A program made the position numbers and the translations under genes. Positions 25,229 through 32,688 of a stretch of DNA of 64,000 nucleotides are shown one piece after another; positions within the stretch are counted from its first letter, which is position 1, and each line of letters opens with the position of its first letter. Origin of the DNA: Ammonifex degensii KC4 (lineage in GTDB: Bacteria > Bacillota > Desulfotomaculia > Desulfotomaculales > Ammonificaceae); the NCBI RefSeq assembly GCF_000024605.1, contig NC_013385.1, positions 2,060,175-2,124,174 of the forward strand. The letters are read 5' to 3'. The notes under the pieces are model-generated. The model made no database searches. It had not been told where the DNA came from and was given only the letters and a program-made list of their open reading frames with translations.

Positions 25229-26413
25229 CTATATCCCGCGCGCCGCCTTAGAAACCTCCCACGCTGCCTCCGTGAACCGGAACTGAGTACTGGTCCGGTA
25301 GGTATCAAGAGCCAGACGGTAGTCGTCCAGCAGGTGATAGGTAAAGGGAAGCTCACAGAGCTCAAAGAACTTCTCCCAGCCGATCCGCTCGGCCCAGTCA
25401 CCCAGCCGCTCGTACTTCCGCGCGTGCTTGGCGTAGGTCTCCAGGATCTTCTTGACGGTCTGGCACACCTCCGGGAAGCGCGGGAAGTTGTTGGGCAGGT
25501 AGGCCACTACTACCTTGGAGAACTTCGGCGGCGAGATGCGGTTGGAAACCTTGCCGCCTGCCACGATGGCGACGCCGTCACCTTCCTTGTCGGCGATGGG
25601 CAGGGCCGGGCACATGGTGTAGCAGTTACCGCAGAACATGCAACGATCTTCCCGGATCTTCACCGTCTTCTTGCCGTCGGGAGTAGTAGCCGGCGAGATG
25701 GCACCCAGCGGGCAGGAAGCGATGACCGTCGGAATCTCGCATAGCTTAGCCACGTACTCCGTGTCGATAGCCGGAGGCTTGCGGTGGATACCCACCATGG
25801 CGATGTCCGAACAGTGTACGGCACCGCACATGTTGAGGCAGCACGCCACCGCAATCCGGACCTTGGCCGGCAGGGTCATGCTCTGGAAGTAGTCGAAGAG
25901 TTCGTCCATGAGAGCCTTTACCATCGAAGAGGCGTCGGTAGCCGGCGTGTGGCAGTGCACGTAACCCTGCGTGTGCACGATGTTCGATACGCTGCAGCCC
26001 GTGCCGCCAATGGGGAACTTGTAGCTCCCGGAGTAGAACTTGCGGCTAGCCAGCTCTTTCTTCAGCGCCTCCAGCTTCTCTTCGCTGTCCACCATGAACT
26101 CAATGTTGTTCCGGGTGGTGAAGCGCACATAACCGTCGCAGTACTTGTCGGCGATGTCGCAGATCTCCCGCACGAAAGCTACCGACATGGTGCGCATACC
26201 ACCCACACGCACCGTGTAGACTTTCTCCCCCGTCTCCGACACGTGCACCAGCACACCCGGCTCCAAGATCTCGTGGTAGAGCCACTTGCCATAGTTGCGC
26301 TGGATAACGGGCGGGAAAAACTCCCAGAAGTGACGCGGCCCTATATCCGTTATGCGATTCTCATGCGGCTTTTCCGGATTGAAGACACCAAACCGAGTGG
26401 TAGAAAGGCCCAT
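25229..26413 (-). CDS. dsrB: Dissimilatory sulfite reductase beta subunit
   Basis: The 394-residue beta subunit forms, with DsrA, the siroheme enzyme that reduces sulfite toward sulfide, handing intermediates to DsrC. Siroheme/[4Fe-4S] ligands lie in VHCH (Cys154) and CCLNMCGAVHC (Cys191, 192, 196). An inserted ferredoxin domain follows, with Cys234 and CMFCGNCYTMC (Cys258-268). These features identify the catalytically active subunit. It lies 15 bases downstream of dsrA and 24 upstream of dsrD. The dsrC gene is not in this window. Confidence 0.98.
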   Translation of the reverse strand: MGLSTTRFGVFNPEKPHENRITDIGPRHFWEFFPPVIQRNYGKWLYHEILEPGVLVHVSETGEKVYTVRVGGMRTMSVAFVREICDIADKYCDGYVRFTTRNNIEFMVDSEEKLEALKKELASRKFYSGSYKFPIGGTGCSVSNIVHTQGYVHCHTPATDASSMVKALMDELFDYFQSMTLPAKVRIAVACCLNMCGAVHCSDIAMVGIHRKPPAIDTEYVAKLCEIPTVIASCPLGAISPATTPDGKKTVKIREDRCMFCGNCYTMCPALPIADKEGDGVAIVAGGKVSNRISPPKFSKVVVAYLPNNFPRFPEVCQTVKKILETYAKHARKYERLGDWAERIGWEKFFELCELPFTYHLLDDYRLALDTYRTSTQFRFTEAAWEVSKAARGI

Positions 26414-26428
26414 TCTTCCCCACCTCCC

Positions 26429-27853
26429 TTATCTCGCGTGCCGCGACCGGTAGTCGTTGATGTCGCGCTTGAAGCCGCCCGGCACGTCTTCTTCTTTCCA
26501 GAAGATGTAGGGGTTGGCCCGCGGTGCCCAGACCATCTGCGGCGCCGGCGGCAGACCAATGGCATCCAGGAAGCGCCACAAGCCCATGCGCTGGATGAGC
26601 TCGCCCAGGCGCTCGCGGTTCTTCCCTTCTTCCATCCACACTTCCCAGATCTTTTCGATGAGCTCCTTGAGGTTGTCGTAAGGCGGCTCCAGCTTCATGA
26701 AGGGAACCAGCACCATGGAAAGCTGGGCACCCTCCAGGATGGGAGCCTTGCCGCCTACCATGACACAAGCACCGGTGTCAGTACCCGGACGCAGCGCCCG
26801 CGGCATCACGTTGATGCAGTGCATGCAGCGGACGCAGTTCTCGTCGTCAATGTAAAGCTCTTCACCCTCCAAGCGCATGCACTTGGTGGGGCAAAGGTCG
26901 ATGACCTCTTTCTGGATGTCGAACTTGCCCCAGTCCCGGCCCCGGTGTGCCCCAGCATTGGGGATGAGATCTCCCTTGATGTAAGCCCGCACGGCATCCT
27001 GGTCGATGCGAATCTTATCCCGCCAGATGCCGATGACCGAAAGGTCCGCACGGGCGACGGAGGCCACGCAGTCGTTGGGGCAACCGCTGAACTTGAACTT
27101 GAACTTGTAGGGGAAGGCCGGACGGTGCAGCTCGTCCTGGAAGTGCATGGTGAGTTCATAACAGACGTCCTGGGTGTCGTAGCAGGCGTACTCGCAGCGC
27201 GCCCTACCTACGCAGCACTCGGGCGTGCGCAGGTTGGAACCCGAACCACCCAGGTCCTGGCTGAGATGATGGGCCATCTCCTGGAAGATGGGCTCCAGCT
27301 GCTCAGTAGTGGTACCCAAGAAAATTAGGTCACCAGTAGAGCCGTGCAGATTCATGATACCGCTGCCGCGGAACTCCCAGAGGTCGCAGATGGCCCGCAG
27401 GAAATCAGTCTTATAGAACTTGCTGGCAGGCTGGTTTACACGGATGGTGTGGAAGTGGGCGATGCCGGGGAACTTGTCCGGGAGGTCGGAGTACCTTCCG
27501 ATGACTCCGCCACCGTAACCGATGACGCCTACGATACCGCCGTGCTTCCAGTGGGTTTCACCGTGGACGAAGGAGAGTTCTACCTGACCCAGAAGGTCTT
27601 CTACCACATCGCGGGGAATCATCATCCGATCATCGGCCAGCTTGCGGCGGCGCCAGGCTTCTACTTTGAGGTCCGCCACGAAGCTGGGCCAGGGCCCCGA
27701 CTCCAATTGCTCCAACAGGGGAATATCGTGCTTAATCTTGAAGTTTTTCATTTCCTCGTCGGTGGGATTGCGCAGCTCTTCGTCCGTATAGATACGCAGC
27801 TCTTCGTACTTTATCTCTTTCTGGGGAACTTTTGGCTTAAACATGGCTCTCAA
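26429..27853 (-). CDS. dsrA: Dissimilatory sulfite reductase alpha subunit
   Basis: The 474-residue alpha subunit of cytoplasmic dissimilatory sulfite reductase. CCVGRARCEYAC (Cys213-224), a further Cys231 and SGCPNDC (Cys258, 262) are the siroheme and cluster region; the ferredoxin domain contains CPTKC (Cys321, 325) and CVRCMHC (Cys340-346). The TTG at 27853 has AAAGGGGG six bases upstream; an ATG three codons later is the alternative. Transcription is probably from the consensus promoter at 28024-28052, giving a leader of about 165 bases that contains a Rex-type operator. Confidence 0.98.
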   Translation of the reverse strand: MRAMFKPKVPQKEIKYEELRIYTDEELRNPTDEEMKNFKIKHDIPLLEQLESGPWPSFVADLKVEAWRRRKLADDRMMIPRDVVEDLLGQVELSFVHGETHWKHGGIVGVIGYGGGVIGRYSDLPDKFPGIAHFHTIRVNQPASKFYKTDFLRAICDLWEFRGSGIMNLHGSTGDLIFLGTTTEQLEPIFQEMAHHLSQDLGGSGSNLRTPECCVGRARCEYACYDTQDVCYELTMHFQDELHRPAFPYKFKFKFSGCPNDCVASVARADLSVIGIWRDKIRIDQDAVRAYIKGDLIPNAGAHRGRDWGKFDIQKEVIDLCPTKCMRLEGEELYIDDENCVRCMHCINVMPRALRPGTDTGACVMVGGKAPILEGAQLSMVLVPFMKLEPPYDNLKELIEKIWEVWMEEGKNRERLGELIQRMGLWRFLDAIGLPPAPQMVWAPRANPYIFWKEEDVPGGFKRDINDYRSRHAR

Positions 27854-27985
27854 CCGCTGCCCCCTTTCTCCTCAGCAGGAATTCTAAAAAGAAAGACCAC
27901 CCAGATCCTGCAAAACTACCTTCCCGCCGCGCTACTGGCTTTTACCCACCTCCTTTTCTTTGGCCAGACCCTTCCCTTTAAGGTC

Positions 27986-28003
27986 TTGTGCTTGCGTGCA
28001 CAA
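27986..28003. promoter_or_regulatory. Rex-type operator in the dsr leader
   Basis: TTGTGC and GCACAA are exact inverted arms separated by six bases, making the 18-bp TTGTG-N8-CACAA pattern of the redox repressor Rex. It lies about 14-31 bases downstream of the expected dsr transcription start, where a bound repressor would block elongation. Confidence 0.65.
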
Positions 28004-28011
28004 CCCCGGAA

Positions 28012-28026
28012 AATCTCAGTGAGATT
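28012..28026. promoter_or_regulatory. 15-bp palindrome over the dsr start site
   Basis: AATCTC and GAGATT are perfect inverted arms around AGT. The site overlaps the -10 box by three bases and covers the expected +1, so it is positioned as a repressor operator. The regulator is unknown. Confidence 0.5.
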
Positions 28027-28052
28027 ATATTATGGGTGCAAAAGCTTGTCAA
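28024..28052 (-). promoter_or_regulatory. Consensus sigma-A promoter for dsrABD
   Basis: On the minus strand TTGACA (28052-28047), a 17-base spacer and TATAAT (28029-28024) match the consensus in all twelve positions. Such a strong promoter fits a gene for an abundant respiratory enzyme that is controlled by repressors. Confidence 0.88.
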
Positions 28053-28109
28053 CGGAAATAATCCGCCATAAACAGCCGTTGTTAAGGGCGTTTTTACGCT
28101 TTTATGCGC

Positions 28110-28868
28110 TTAAGCTTGCTTAGACTCCATGAGCCGGCGTACCAAAGCCAAATCGGAAGGTTTGTCCACGTCCACCCCGATTTCGGGTATTTCGGCTATC
28201 ACTGCCTTGCCGCGCACTTCAAGCAACTCCGAAGCTTTCCTTTCCGCCTCGGCCAGCGAAAGCTTACCTGCCAGGAAGCGGAGAAGCAGCCCCGGTCCCA
28301 AAAGCCAAGCTAGGCGCAAAGGGTTTTTACGGTAGGCCACCAGTTTCTCTGCTTGCTTAAGGCAGCGGGCCAGGGCCGCCGGCTGGACCAGGCCCACGTT
28401 TCCGCCGGTAAATACCCCCTCGCGCAGGCGTACGTAGGTGCGCTTAATACCCGGGTAGCGGCTTTCCAGCACCGAACGGGGTATGATCGGGTAGTAAACT
28501 TCGGCCTCCGGTCGGCACAGGCCAAGAAAAGCGTTAACTGCTGCGGGGGTAAGTAGAGGAAGGTCTCCCGTCACCACCAGGACCTTGGGGGCATCGGCCA
28601 CCAGGGGCAAGACGGAGGACAGGTTTTCCAGCAACTTTCCTTTAGGCGGAACAAAAGTCAACCGGCTGTCTCTCGGGTAGGCTCGGGCCAGCTGCTCCGG
28701 GGCCACAACCACTATCCGGCTTATGTCCTCGGTTGTCAGGAGGGCGTCCAGGACATAGGCAGCAAGCGGCCTCCCTCCCACCTCGATCAGGGCTTCAAAA
28801 GGGGCAGGACTCACCTCGCGCAGGTACCCGTCATTGGGGGCGCCGGCCAGCACTATCGCGGGAATCAT
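28110..28868 (-). CDS. MobA-like nucleotidyltransferase
   Basis: A 252-residue Rossmann-type NTP transferase. The nucleotide-binding start IPAIVLAGAPNDGYL and the metal-binding VVTGDLPLLTPAAVNAF are seen, and VDVDKPSDLALVRRLM is a typical C-terminal motif of this group. Substrate cannot be told: molybdopterin, sugar phosphate and phosphoenzyme precursors are all used by relatives. It forms an operon with ispE and a GntR gene upstream (38-base overlap with the latter), an arrangement known in related Clostridia. The dsr promoter lies just before it, pointing away. Confidence 0.8.
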   Translation of the reverse strand: MIPAIVLAGAPNDGYLREVSPAPFEALIEVGGRPLAAYVLDALLTTEDISRIVVVAPEQLARAYPRDSRLTFVPPKGKLLENLSSVLPLVADAPKVLVVTGDLPLLTPAAVNAFLGLCRPEAEVYYPIIPRSVLESRYPGIKRTYVRLREGVFTGGNVGLVQPAALARCLKQAEKLVAYRKNPLRLAWLLGPGLLLRFLAGKLSLAEAERKASELLEVRGKAVIAEIPEIGVDVDKPSDLALVRRLMESKQA

Positions 28869-29544
28869 TTTCCCCCTCCTGAAGTAGGCTTGCCAGCAAA
28901 TTGCTCTCGGCGTTTTCTATGTGCTCCCGAGCCAGCTGGGCCGCCAACTCAGCTTGCCGCTCCGATATGGCCTCCACGATCTTTTTGTGCTCTTCGATGG
29001 TCTCCCTGGTGCGCCCGGGGCGGGAGAGGGTGGTCAGGCGAAACCGGTGGATCTGGTCCTGAAGGTTGGAGATGATCTGCACCAGGCGGTCGTTGCGGCT
29101 TGCCCGGTATATGATCTCGTGAAAACGGGTGTCCAGAGAAACGATAGCCTCCAAGTCGTTGGTCTCCATGACCTCGGCCAGTTCCACCAGAGAGCGCTCC
29201 AAAGCCTCCAGCTCTTCCTCCGTTATGCGCTCCGCCGCCAGACCGGCCGCCAGGGCCTCCAAAGCCGCCCGCACTTCAAAAATGTCGGCTATATCTTTGG
29301 CGCTGAGCCCGGCCACGTAGGCCCCCCGGCGCGGGAGCATCACCACCAGACCCTCCAGCTCCAGCTTGCGTAGGGCCTCGCGTACGGGGGTGCGGCTCAC
29401 CCCCAGTTCTTCGGCCAGCTGGAGCTCCATGAGCCTTTCTCCCGGCTTGAGAATCCCCTTGATTATCGCTTCCCGCAGGGATTCAAAAACCACGTCCCGC
29501 AAAGGCTTGTAGTTATCCAACTTAACCGGCAGAAGTCGCCGCAT
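28831..29544 (-). CDS. GntR-family (FadR type) transcriptional regulator
   Basis: A 237-residue regulator with an N-terminal winged HTH (LREAIIKGILKPGERL; AEELGVSRTPVREALRKLEL) and an all-helical FCD effector domain (DIADIFEVRAALEALA; LDTRFHEIIYRASRN), where conserved Asp/His residues usually bind a metal and a small carboxylate. It overlaps ispE by 23 bases at its start and the nucleotidyltransferase at its end. The ligand is unknown. Self-regulation of the ispE operon is possible but not shown. Confidence 0.92.
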   Translation of the reverse strand: MRRLLPVKLDNYKPLRDVVFESLREAIIKGILKPGERLMELQLAEELGVSRTPVREALRKLELEGLVVMLPRRGAYVAGLSAKDIADIFEVRAALEALAAGLAAERITEEELEALERSLVELAEVMETNDLEAIVSLDTRFHEIIYRASRNDRLVQIISNLQDQIHRFRLTTLSRPGRTRETIEEHKKIVEAISERQAELAAQLAREHIENAESNLLASLLQEGENDSRDSAGRRPQ

Positions 29545-30418
29545 CGTTCTCCCCCCAGAACAACCTTACGCCCCTTCGCACCGTGGTAGTCACCCAGACG
29601 CGCCATCCTTGTACCGTAAAAGCTGAAGCCTTATCCAGCGCTTCCTCCCAGGAGGGAAAGAGGGCAAAAAGAGTAGGCCCCGTACCCGAAAGCCCGGCAC
29701 AAAGCGCCCCGGTGGCCAAAAGCTCCTCTTTCAGCCGCCGCAGCTCGGGGTAGCGCCGGAAGACCACCTCCTCCAGCACGTTCCCGCCCGACTTCACCGC
29801 CAACTGCCATTGCCCCTTGTATAGCCAGTGGGTCATCTCCTCGGCGGGAAAACAGGGCGGATGGAGGTGCAGATCGAATTCCTGGTACACGGTCGCCGTG
29901 GCCAGGCCGTAGAGAGGCTTGACCAGGAGAACCCCTAGAGCAGGCAAGGAAGGCAAAGAGGTGAGTTCGTCTCCTCTGCCCCGGCCGAGCGCCGTGCCGC
30001 CCCGAAGGCAAAAGGGTATATCTACCCCTATCTCTGCTCCCAGGCGTTCCAGAAATTCCTCCGGGCAACCCAACCCCCAGAGTCGGTTGAGGGCAAGCAG
30101 GGTGGCCGCCGCATCCGCCGAGCCGCCCCCTAAACCCGCTGCGACGGGGATGTTCTTCTGGAGGCGGATGAAAGCCCCGCCCTGGTAGCCCGTGGCCTGG
30201 CGCAGGCTCTCCGCTGCCCGCAGCACCAAGTTGTTTTCTTTGGGCACCGGCTCCCCACTAACCTCCAGGAAAAGCCCTCCCTCCGCCGGGGCGAAGGTGA
30301 GCACGTCGGCCAGCCCTATGCTCTGCAAGACTGTGACTACCTCGTGGTAGCCGTCCTTGCGCCGGCCCCGCACCTCCAAGGCCAAGTTTATTTTTGCCCG
30401 CGCCAGAGCCAAAAGCAT
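29522..30418 (-). CDS. ispE: 4-diphosphocytidyl-2-C-methyl-D-erythritol kinase
   Basis: A GHMP kinase of the MEP isoprenoid pathway. The ATP loop PVAAGLGGGSADAAATL (about residues 91-107) and the N-terminal ARAKINLALEV with its catalytic Lys/Asn pattern are diagnostic, as is the C-terminal LSGTGPTLFAL. Length (298) is standard. It is the first gene of the ispE-gntR-nucleotidyltransferase unit and is divergent from the ZIP transporter. Confidence 0.95.
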   Translation of the reverse strand: MLLALARAKINLALEVRGRRKDGYHEVVTVLQSIGLADVLTFAPAEGGLFLEVSGEPVPKENNLVLRAAESLRQATGYQGGAFIRLQKNIPVAAGLGGGSADAAATLLALNRLWGLGCPEEFLERLGAEIGVDIPFCLRGGTALGRGRGDELTSLPSLPALGVLLVKPLYGLATATVYQEFDLHLHPPCFPAEEMTHWLYKGQWQLAVKSGGNVLEEVVFRRYPELRRLKEELLATGALCAGLSGTGPTLFALFPSWEEALDKASAFTVQGWRVWVTTTVRRGVRLFWGENDAATSAG

Positions 30419-30489
30419 TGCTTCCTCGCATATCCACCGGTAATTCCCTCATAACTTTACCCCAAAACTAAAGCGAAGAGCAAGACAAC

Positions 30490-31179
30490 GTGGCACAAAC
30501 CCTTCTCTTAAGCCTTCTGGCCGGCTTGGCTACCTTAGGCGGGGCTTTTCTGGGCCTTCTTTTGCCGGAAACCCTTCCCCTTTCCGTTCTGGCCGGCTTC
30601 GCCGGCGGAGTGATGAGCAACGTTCTATTAAGCGCCCTGGCCCCCCTCCTGGGGAAAAGCTCTTTTACCGTCGTGGGCCTAGGAGTCGGAACAGGGGTTT
30701 TTTTCGTGTGGCTGGCAGGGAGGAAGCTTGCCGGCCGGGGTGCCAGGTCTTACTGGCGCCTGGGCTGGATCATGTTCCTGGCCATCGCCCTGCACGACCT
30801 GCCAGAGGGAATTGCCCTGGGGGCGGGGAGTGCCTTGGCCGAGCAACTGGGCTTTCTCCTCGCCCTGGCTTTAGGCTTACACAATTTGCCCGAGGGTGTG
30901 ATAAACGCCGTTCCTCTTAACCGCAGCGGCCTTTCCCCCCGCAAGGTGCTGGCACTAAACCTGCTCTTAAGCCTGGTCACTCCCTTCGGCACCTTGCTGG
31001 GACAGGGAATCGGCTTTTCAGCCCCTTCTGCCATCCCTTTTTCCTTGGCGCTGGCCGGCGGAGCTATGAGCTACGTGGTGCTGAAAGAACTTCTACCCCT
31101 CGCCTTATCACTAAGGGGGCTTTTAAGCTTCGGGGTCGGCTTCTGGCTCATGGAAGGTCTTTCAAGGCTTGTCCATTGA
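30490..31179 (+). CDS. ZIP-family metal transporter
   Basis: A 229-residue polytopic protein with the ZIP signature in spans 4 and 5: ALHDLPEGIALGAG and LGLHNLPEGVINAVP, each carrying the His/Glu metal ligands. About eight spans are present. Bacterial members (ZupT group) import zinc or other divalent metals. The GTG start has only a weak purine-rich upstream site. It stands alone between divergent ispE and a terminator hairpin. Direction and metal are family inferences. Confidence 0.88.
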   Translation: MAQTLLLSLLAGLATLGGAFLGLLLPETLPLSVLAGFAGGVMSNVLLSALAPLLGKSSFTVVGLGVGTGVFFVWLAGRKLAGRGARSYWRLGWIMFLAIALHDLPEGIALGAGSALAEQLGFLLALALGLHNLPEGVINAVPLNRSGLSPRKVLALNLLLSLVTPFGTLLGQGIGFSAPSAIPFSLALAGGAMSYVVLKELLPLALSLRGLLSFGVGFWLMEGLSRLVH

Positions 31180-31184
31180 AAAGA

Positions 31185-31216
31185 GGTGGCCCTGATGGAG
31201 CCACCCCTCCCCTTTT
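31185..31216 (+). terminator. Probable terminator after the ZIP gene
   Basis: GGTGGC and GCCACC pair around a nine-base loop and are followed by CCTCCCCTTTT. The stem is short and the T-run is four bases, so confidence is moderate. Confidence 0.55.
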
Positions 31217-31352
31217 AGGCGAAAGCCTTTTCCCGGGAAATGTTCTGGTTAAAGAGCAAAAGCAAAAGCAGGAAGAGCAGGATGAAAGGCGCCAGCAGAA
31301 TTAACAGTAAGACCCAGAGTACCCATTTGAGATCCTGCAGGGTATAGTCCAC
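31215..31352 (-). CDS. Small leucine-rich membrane protein (45 residues)
   Basis: The frame encodes VDYTLQDLKWVLWVLLLILL followed by more hydrophobic residues and ends in NQNISREKAFA: a single membrane helix with a short charged C-terminus. The GTG start at 31352 has GGAGGGAG a few bases upstream, which supports translation. It follows the 134-residue hypothetical gene in the same direction, so it may be the third gene of the YbaB-like unit. It does not match a family I can name; a distant resemblance to membrane N-termini of PLD-type enzymes is not enough. Confidence 0.6.
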   Translation of the reverse strand: MDYTLQDLKWVLWVLLLILLAPFILLFLLLLLLFNQNISREKAFA

Positions 31353-31415
31353 TTCGTCTCCCTCCTTTACTTCCTTTTTTATCCAGTTATATGCTTCCGG
31401 TATCCATTAAGTTAA

Positions 31416-31820
31416 TCAGCCGGTGCTCTTGGCCTCGCCGGTTTCACTCCGCCCAAAGTCCCAGCGGATGGTCTTCCGGCTCGATCCTTCCTTAGAGGGA
31501 GCCTCACCCCCGGACTGCAAAAGCCGCGAGATCTTGGGAAGCAGGGTCCCTATGAGCTCCGGGTTATCCAGCAAGGAGGCAAGAGGACCCAGGCCCTCCT
31601 TGCGCCCGGAAAGGGCTTCCACCAAGGGGCGCAGCAAAGAAGCCGCCTCTCCCGCCCGCTCCCCTCCCTTGCTCCGCTGTATTATCCCCAGGGCCAGGAA
31701 AGAGTTGGCCAGGCTTAAAAGAAGAATCAGCTCCTCTACCGTGGCCGTCGAACGCAGAGGCAGGGAGACCAGTTCGCGGAAAAAGCTCAGCCATTCGCTC
31801 TCCACTTCCCGCTGTCCCAT
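31416..31820 (-). CDS. Hypothetical helical protein
   Basis: A 134-residue soluble protein, helical in its first two-thirds (WLSFFRELVSLPLRSTATVE; LILLLSLANSFLALGIIQRS) and with a basic, Ser/Gly-rich, probably unstructured tail. I do not recognise the family. It lies 17 bases downstream of the YbaB-like gene in the same orientation and upstream of a 45-residue membrane protein, so the three probably share a transcript. The predicted start is ATG with a GAGGAGGGAATGAG ribosome-site region. Confidence 0.65.
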   Translation of the reverse strand: MGQREVESEWLSFFRELVSLPLRSTATVEELILLLSLANSFLALGIIQRSKGGERAGEAASLLRPLVEALSGRKEGLGPLASLLDNPELIGTLLPKISRLLQSGGEAPSKEGSSRKTIRWDFGRSETGEAKSTG

Positions 31821-31837
31821 GATGTCTCATTCCCTCC

Positions 31838-32131
31838 TCACAAGAGGCCGGGGATTTCCGGTATGCTCCAGCCGGTTATCTCCTCAATCTTCTTCTTCGC
31901 CGCCTGGCGGGAAAGGATGAGCCCCTGGTTGAAAGTCCGGGCTAGGTCCGCCTCCAGCTTCCCGATATCCTTGCACCCTTCCGGTGCCACCCTTATCCGG
32001 AGCACCTCCTGCATCCCGTTAAATACCAACGTTACCCACTTGCCCTGCACTTCTACCCGCGACTCTTTCAAGGCTTCGGCGATCTTGCCCACTTTATTCA
32101 GCAAATCCCCCAGACCAGAAAGTTCCCACAA
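31838..32131 (-). CDS. YbaB/EbfC-like protein (second copy)
   Basis: 97 residues with YbaB-like features: the N-terminal helix LGDLLNKVGKIAEALKE, a central strand pair VEVQGKWVTLVFNG then LRIRVAPEG, and the C-terminal helix ADLARTFNQGLILSRQAAKK ending in IPGLL, as in YbaB. The canonical ybaB lies at 52478-52804, so this is a paralogue. The TTG at 32131 was preferred because AAGGAGG lies eight bases upstream; the frame extends to 32191. Nucleoid or DNA binding is inferred from the family. Confidence 0.65.
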   Translation of the reverse strand: MWELSGLGDLLNKVGKIAEALKESRVEVQGKWVTLVFNGMQEVLRIRVAPEGCKDIGKLEADLARTFNQGLILSRQAAKKKIEEITGWSIPEIPGLL

Positions 32132-32272
32132 GGGTTCCACCTCCTTGATTGCCAGTATATGTTTCTCCGGCAGCAGTGCTACCCGCTGCAAGAGACAAGG
32201 AGGTTAACTGGAACATTTTTCGTGATCAGGAATAAAATGCTCAACAAAGAGCGCGAAAAGGAGGGAGAAGAA

Positions 32273-32398
32273 ATGAGCGGAGGGCTGCAGGACCTCAACT
32301 GGTGGTGGGTATTGCTAATCATCGTGATTATACTGCTGCTTATCTGTTACTGCCCACCTTGTCCCAAAAAGCCACCCAAACCCAAGCACGACTTTTAG
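32273..32398 (+). CDS. Tiny single-span membrane protein 1 (41 residues)
   Basis: The product starts MSGGLQDLNWWWVLLIIVII, continues LLLICYC and ends in a Pro/Lys/Cys-rich tail (PPCPKKPPKPKHDF). The ATG has GGAGGG eight bases upstream. One membrane helix is certain by hydrophobicity; two Cys pairs flank the membrane exit. It is the first of three consecutive tiny membrane genes preceding a serine protease gene. No family recognised; small sporulation membrane proteins and leader-like peptides are comparable in size. Confidence 0.6.
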   Translation: MSGGLQDLNWWWVLLIIVIILLLICYCPPCPKKPPKPKHDF

Positions 32399-32428
32399 AG
32401 TAAATTGTTTAAGCGAGGTGGAAGGGTT

Positions 32429-32521
32429 ATGAATTCTACCTTGTCAATTGATGTTTCGGTCTGGCTGATTCTGCTCCTGATCTTTCTGATATTCTTGCTG
32501 TTCCTCCCCGTAAATCCGTAG
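32429..32521 (+). CDS. Tiny single-span membrane protein 2 (30 residues)
   Basis: Thirty codons beginning MNSTLSIDVSVWLILLLIFL and ending FLPVNP form a single hydrophobic helix with almost no charge. A purine-rich GCGAGGTGGAAGGG site precedes the ATG. It is 30 bases after the 41-residue gene and 16 before the next. Too short for database-type recognition; the reality of the gene rests on its ribosome site and on the same layout of its neighbours. Confidence 0.5.
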   Translation: MNSTLSIDVSVWLILLLIFLIFLLFLPVNP

Positions 32522-32537
32522 CGAAAGGAGGAAAAGC

Positions 32538-32627
32538 ATGCAGGGAGTGGCGTTAGAGATCTGGCTTATACTCCTGGTGATCCTGGTGTTCTTCCTGATC
32601 TTCACCGCCAAAGGATGCCAGGCGTGA
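32538..32627 (+). CDS. Tiny single-span membrane protein 3 (29 residues)
   Basis: A 29-residue product, MQGVALEIWLILLVILVFFL then IFTAKGCQA, related in pattern to the preceding 30-residue protein (WLILL core). AAAGGAGG lies seven bases before the ATG, a strong ribosome site. It ends eight bases before a 26-bp perfect palindrome. The set could be a membrane toxin family, sporulation-specific membrane peptides or small subunits for the protease that follows; none can be chosen from sequence. Confidence 0.5.
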   Translation: MQGVALEIWLILLVILVFFLIFTAKGCQA

Positions 32628-32635
32628 GAGAACCT

Positions 32636-32661
32636 CTCCGGGAGGCTTAAGCCTCCCGGAG
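32636..32661. repeat. 26-bp perfect palindrome
   Basis: CTCCGGGAGGC and GCCTCCCGGAG are exact inverted arms around TTAA. No T-run follows, so it is either a weak terminator, an RNA processing or stabilising hairpin between the tiny genes and the protease gene, or an operator. Confidence 0.7.
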
Positions 32662-32688
32662 ATGGCTTTAAAAAGCGGAGGGGAAAAC

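Noticed and set aside
25784-27328. A 514-codon open frame antisense to dsrB/dsrA
   Set aside because: It exists because of codon bias in the GC-rich dsr genes; it has no ribosome site and no family likeness.
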